Assembly (NCBI GenBank): GCA_019843655.1
Contig: JACDQD010000003.1
Coordinates: 1,862,925 to 1,926,924, forward strand
Origin: Lethocerus indicus
Taxonomy: Eukaryota; Arthropoda; Insecta; Hemiptera; Belostomatidae
Reading direction: 5' to 3'
DNA length: 64,000 nucleotides
Of this stretch, positions 63,020 through 64,000 are shown piece after piece. The notes below the pieces were generated by a model. The model saw only the letters and a list, made by a program, of their open reading frames with translations. It was not told the origin of the DNA and made no database searches. The number at the start of each line of letters is the position of its first letter. Within the stretch, counting starts at the first letter, position 1. The position numbers and the translations under genes are program-made.

Positions 63020-63165
63020 TTTTATTACCACCCCCTGTTAGTCCGAGATTCTTGCTGTGGGAGGCTTTTTGCCCTTTTCCTTCTGGGGTCCTCCCGGGTG
63101 TTGTCTCCCCCGGGGGCTGTTTGGGAACCATACCGGTTCCATCATCAGGATTCCAAATTCTTCAC
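63020..63165 (+). mobile_element. Family 1 element, copy 3, partial
   Basis: ACCCCCTGTTAGTC (about 63028-63042) matches ACCCCCTGCTAGTC of the full copy. TTTTGCCCTTTTCCTTCTGG (63066-63085) and GGGTGTTG match copy 1. TACCGGTTCC (63131-63140) and ATCAGGATTCC match the reverse complement of the full copy around 20150-20170. Terminal inverted repeats are not preserved. The same blocks lying in both arms of the fold-back explains why this single-arm copy aligns to either arm. Confidence 0.6.
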
Positions 63166-63419
63166 TGAATTACCGACAGGGTGGTAATGACTATAGCTAG
63201 CCCTCGAGGATCGCCAAAAATACACTACAATAAGTTGAACATATTTTATATTATATTGAATATAGACCCTCGGGGGGATATTTATTAATTTCGACTGGGA
63301 GTGTGTTGTCTATATCAGGTGGTGTTTGAGACAGGTAACAGTAGCCGGTGAGTGGGCAGGTAGCGCGTTTGGGTGGGGAGGGGGTGTTAAGAACGGCCAT
63401 GTTGTGTGTAGCACCTGGG

Positions 63420-63880
63420 GAGCACCTTTATCCCTCCCCCCCCCCTCATTCAACCCCCTTCCACTCTCTTCTCTTCCCACTCATCTCTCATCGATTTACG
63501 TTGACACCTTTCCTCCTCCTCCGACCCCTCACAGGTTGATCGCCCCCCCCCTCTCACACGATGCGCCATCTTTTATTGTCGGCCCACTTCTCTCTCGCTC
63601 TCTCTCTCTCCCTCCTTTCATTATGGATTTCTTCCACCTTGGCCGCCCGTCTCCCCCTCGTCTCCCCTCTAGCCCTCGCCCTCCTACTTGTACCTAGCCC
63701 GTGTAAGGGAGAGCAGACTCTTCTCTACCTTTAAGTCCCCCTCGCTGCCTCATGGCCCTCTTGTGAGCGCCCCCCTCCTCCCCTCCCTCCTCTACAAATC
63801 AATACACACTACGTGCGCCCTACACGACTTATCTCTGGTCCTCCCCCTCCCACCACCCTCCTTTCACCCTCCCGACTCTT
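63420..63880 (+). other. Long pyrimidine-rich tract
   Basis: About 460 bases dominated by C and T on the plus strand (CCCTCC, CTCTCT, CCCCTC runs), with a short (CT)n at 63590-63612. The Pro/Ser/Leu-rich open frames here follow from composition and show no domain. Confidence 0.75.
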
Positions 63881-64000
63881 ATTAGAATAAGCCGCTGAGT
63901 CCGCTTCCGCTACCTTTGGCGGGCCCCTACTTCTTTCGGATTTAACGCGACGCTTAATGCTATCTACAGATTCGATTTTTTAACCTATCCTACTGATGAA

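Overview
The window reads as non-coding DNA from a eukaryotic genome, most likely an arthropod or another invertebrate; I cannot name the species. AT-rich stretches full of TTAATTAAT-type words alternate with GC-rich patches in which CpG looks abundant rather than depleted. There are long CT/GA, AT and CA microsatellites, splice-site-like signals, and no operon-like or tightly packed coding organisation. By rough estimate (about 42% GC by eye, one stop per ~17 codons in each frame) 64 kb should contain one or two chance open frames near 140 codons, and that is what is present. No open frame shows a protein domain I recognise, so I assign no gene with confidence and give a few low-confidence exon candidates.

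Layout. 1-9.2 kb: featureless AT/GC patchwork. 9.8-9.86 kb: a promoter-like module (inverted CCAAT, YY1-like site, palindromic CRE). 11.7-13.7 kb: a small tandem duplication, a copy of an inverted-repeat transposable element (family 1) and a perfect hairpin. 16.0-16.7 kb: a 16-bp direct repeat and a GA microsatellite. 19.96-20.33 kb: the best-preserved family 1 element, a 0.37-kb fold-back with long inverted arms flanked by TA. 20.6-39.8 kb: five plus-strand sites where a polypyrimidine tract and CAG are followed at once by GTRA, the layout of recursive (ratchet) splice sites; two have a second strong donor 40 and 63 nt downstream. 24-51 kb: five diverged copies of a second dispersed repeat (family 2), three on plus and two on minus. 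30.77 kb: a second CRE plus YY1-like pair. 46-64 kb: very long CT tracts and pyrimidine-biased stretches, a signal-peptide-like segment ending at a strong donor (50.28-50.41 kb), a Gly-rich open frame (59.6-60.0 kb) and a third, partial family 1 copy (63.0-63.2 kb).

The most economical reading is that much of the window lies inside a very long intron, or intron plus intergenic space, of a plus-strand gene whose main coding exons are outside it. All ratchet-like sites I found by eye are on the plus strand. The two dispersed repeat families appear only as short non-autonomous copies; I saw no transposase or reverse-transcriptase reading frame.
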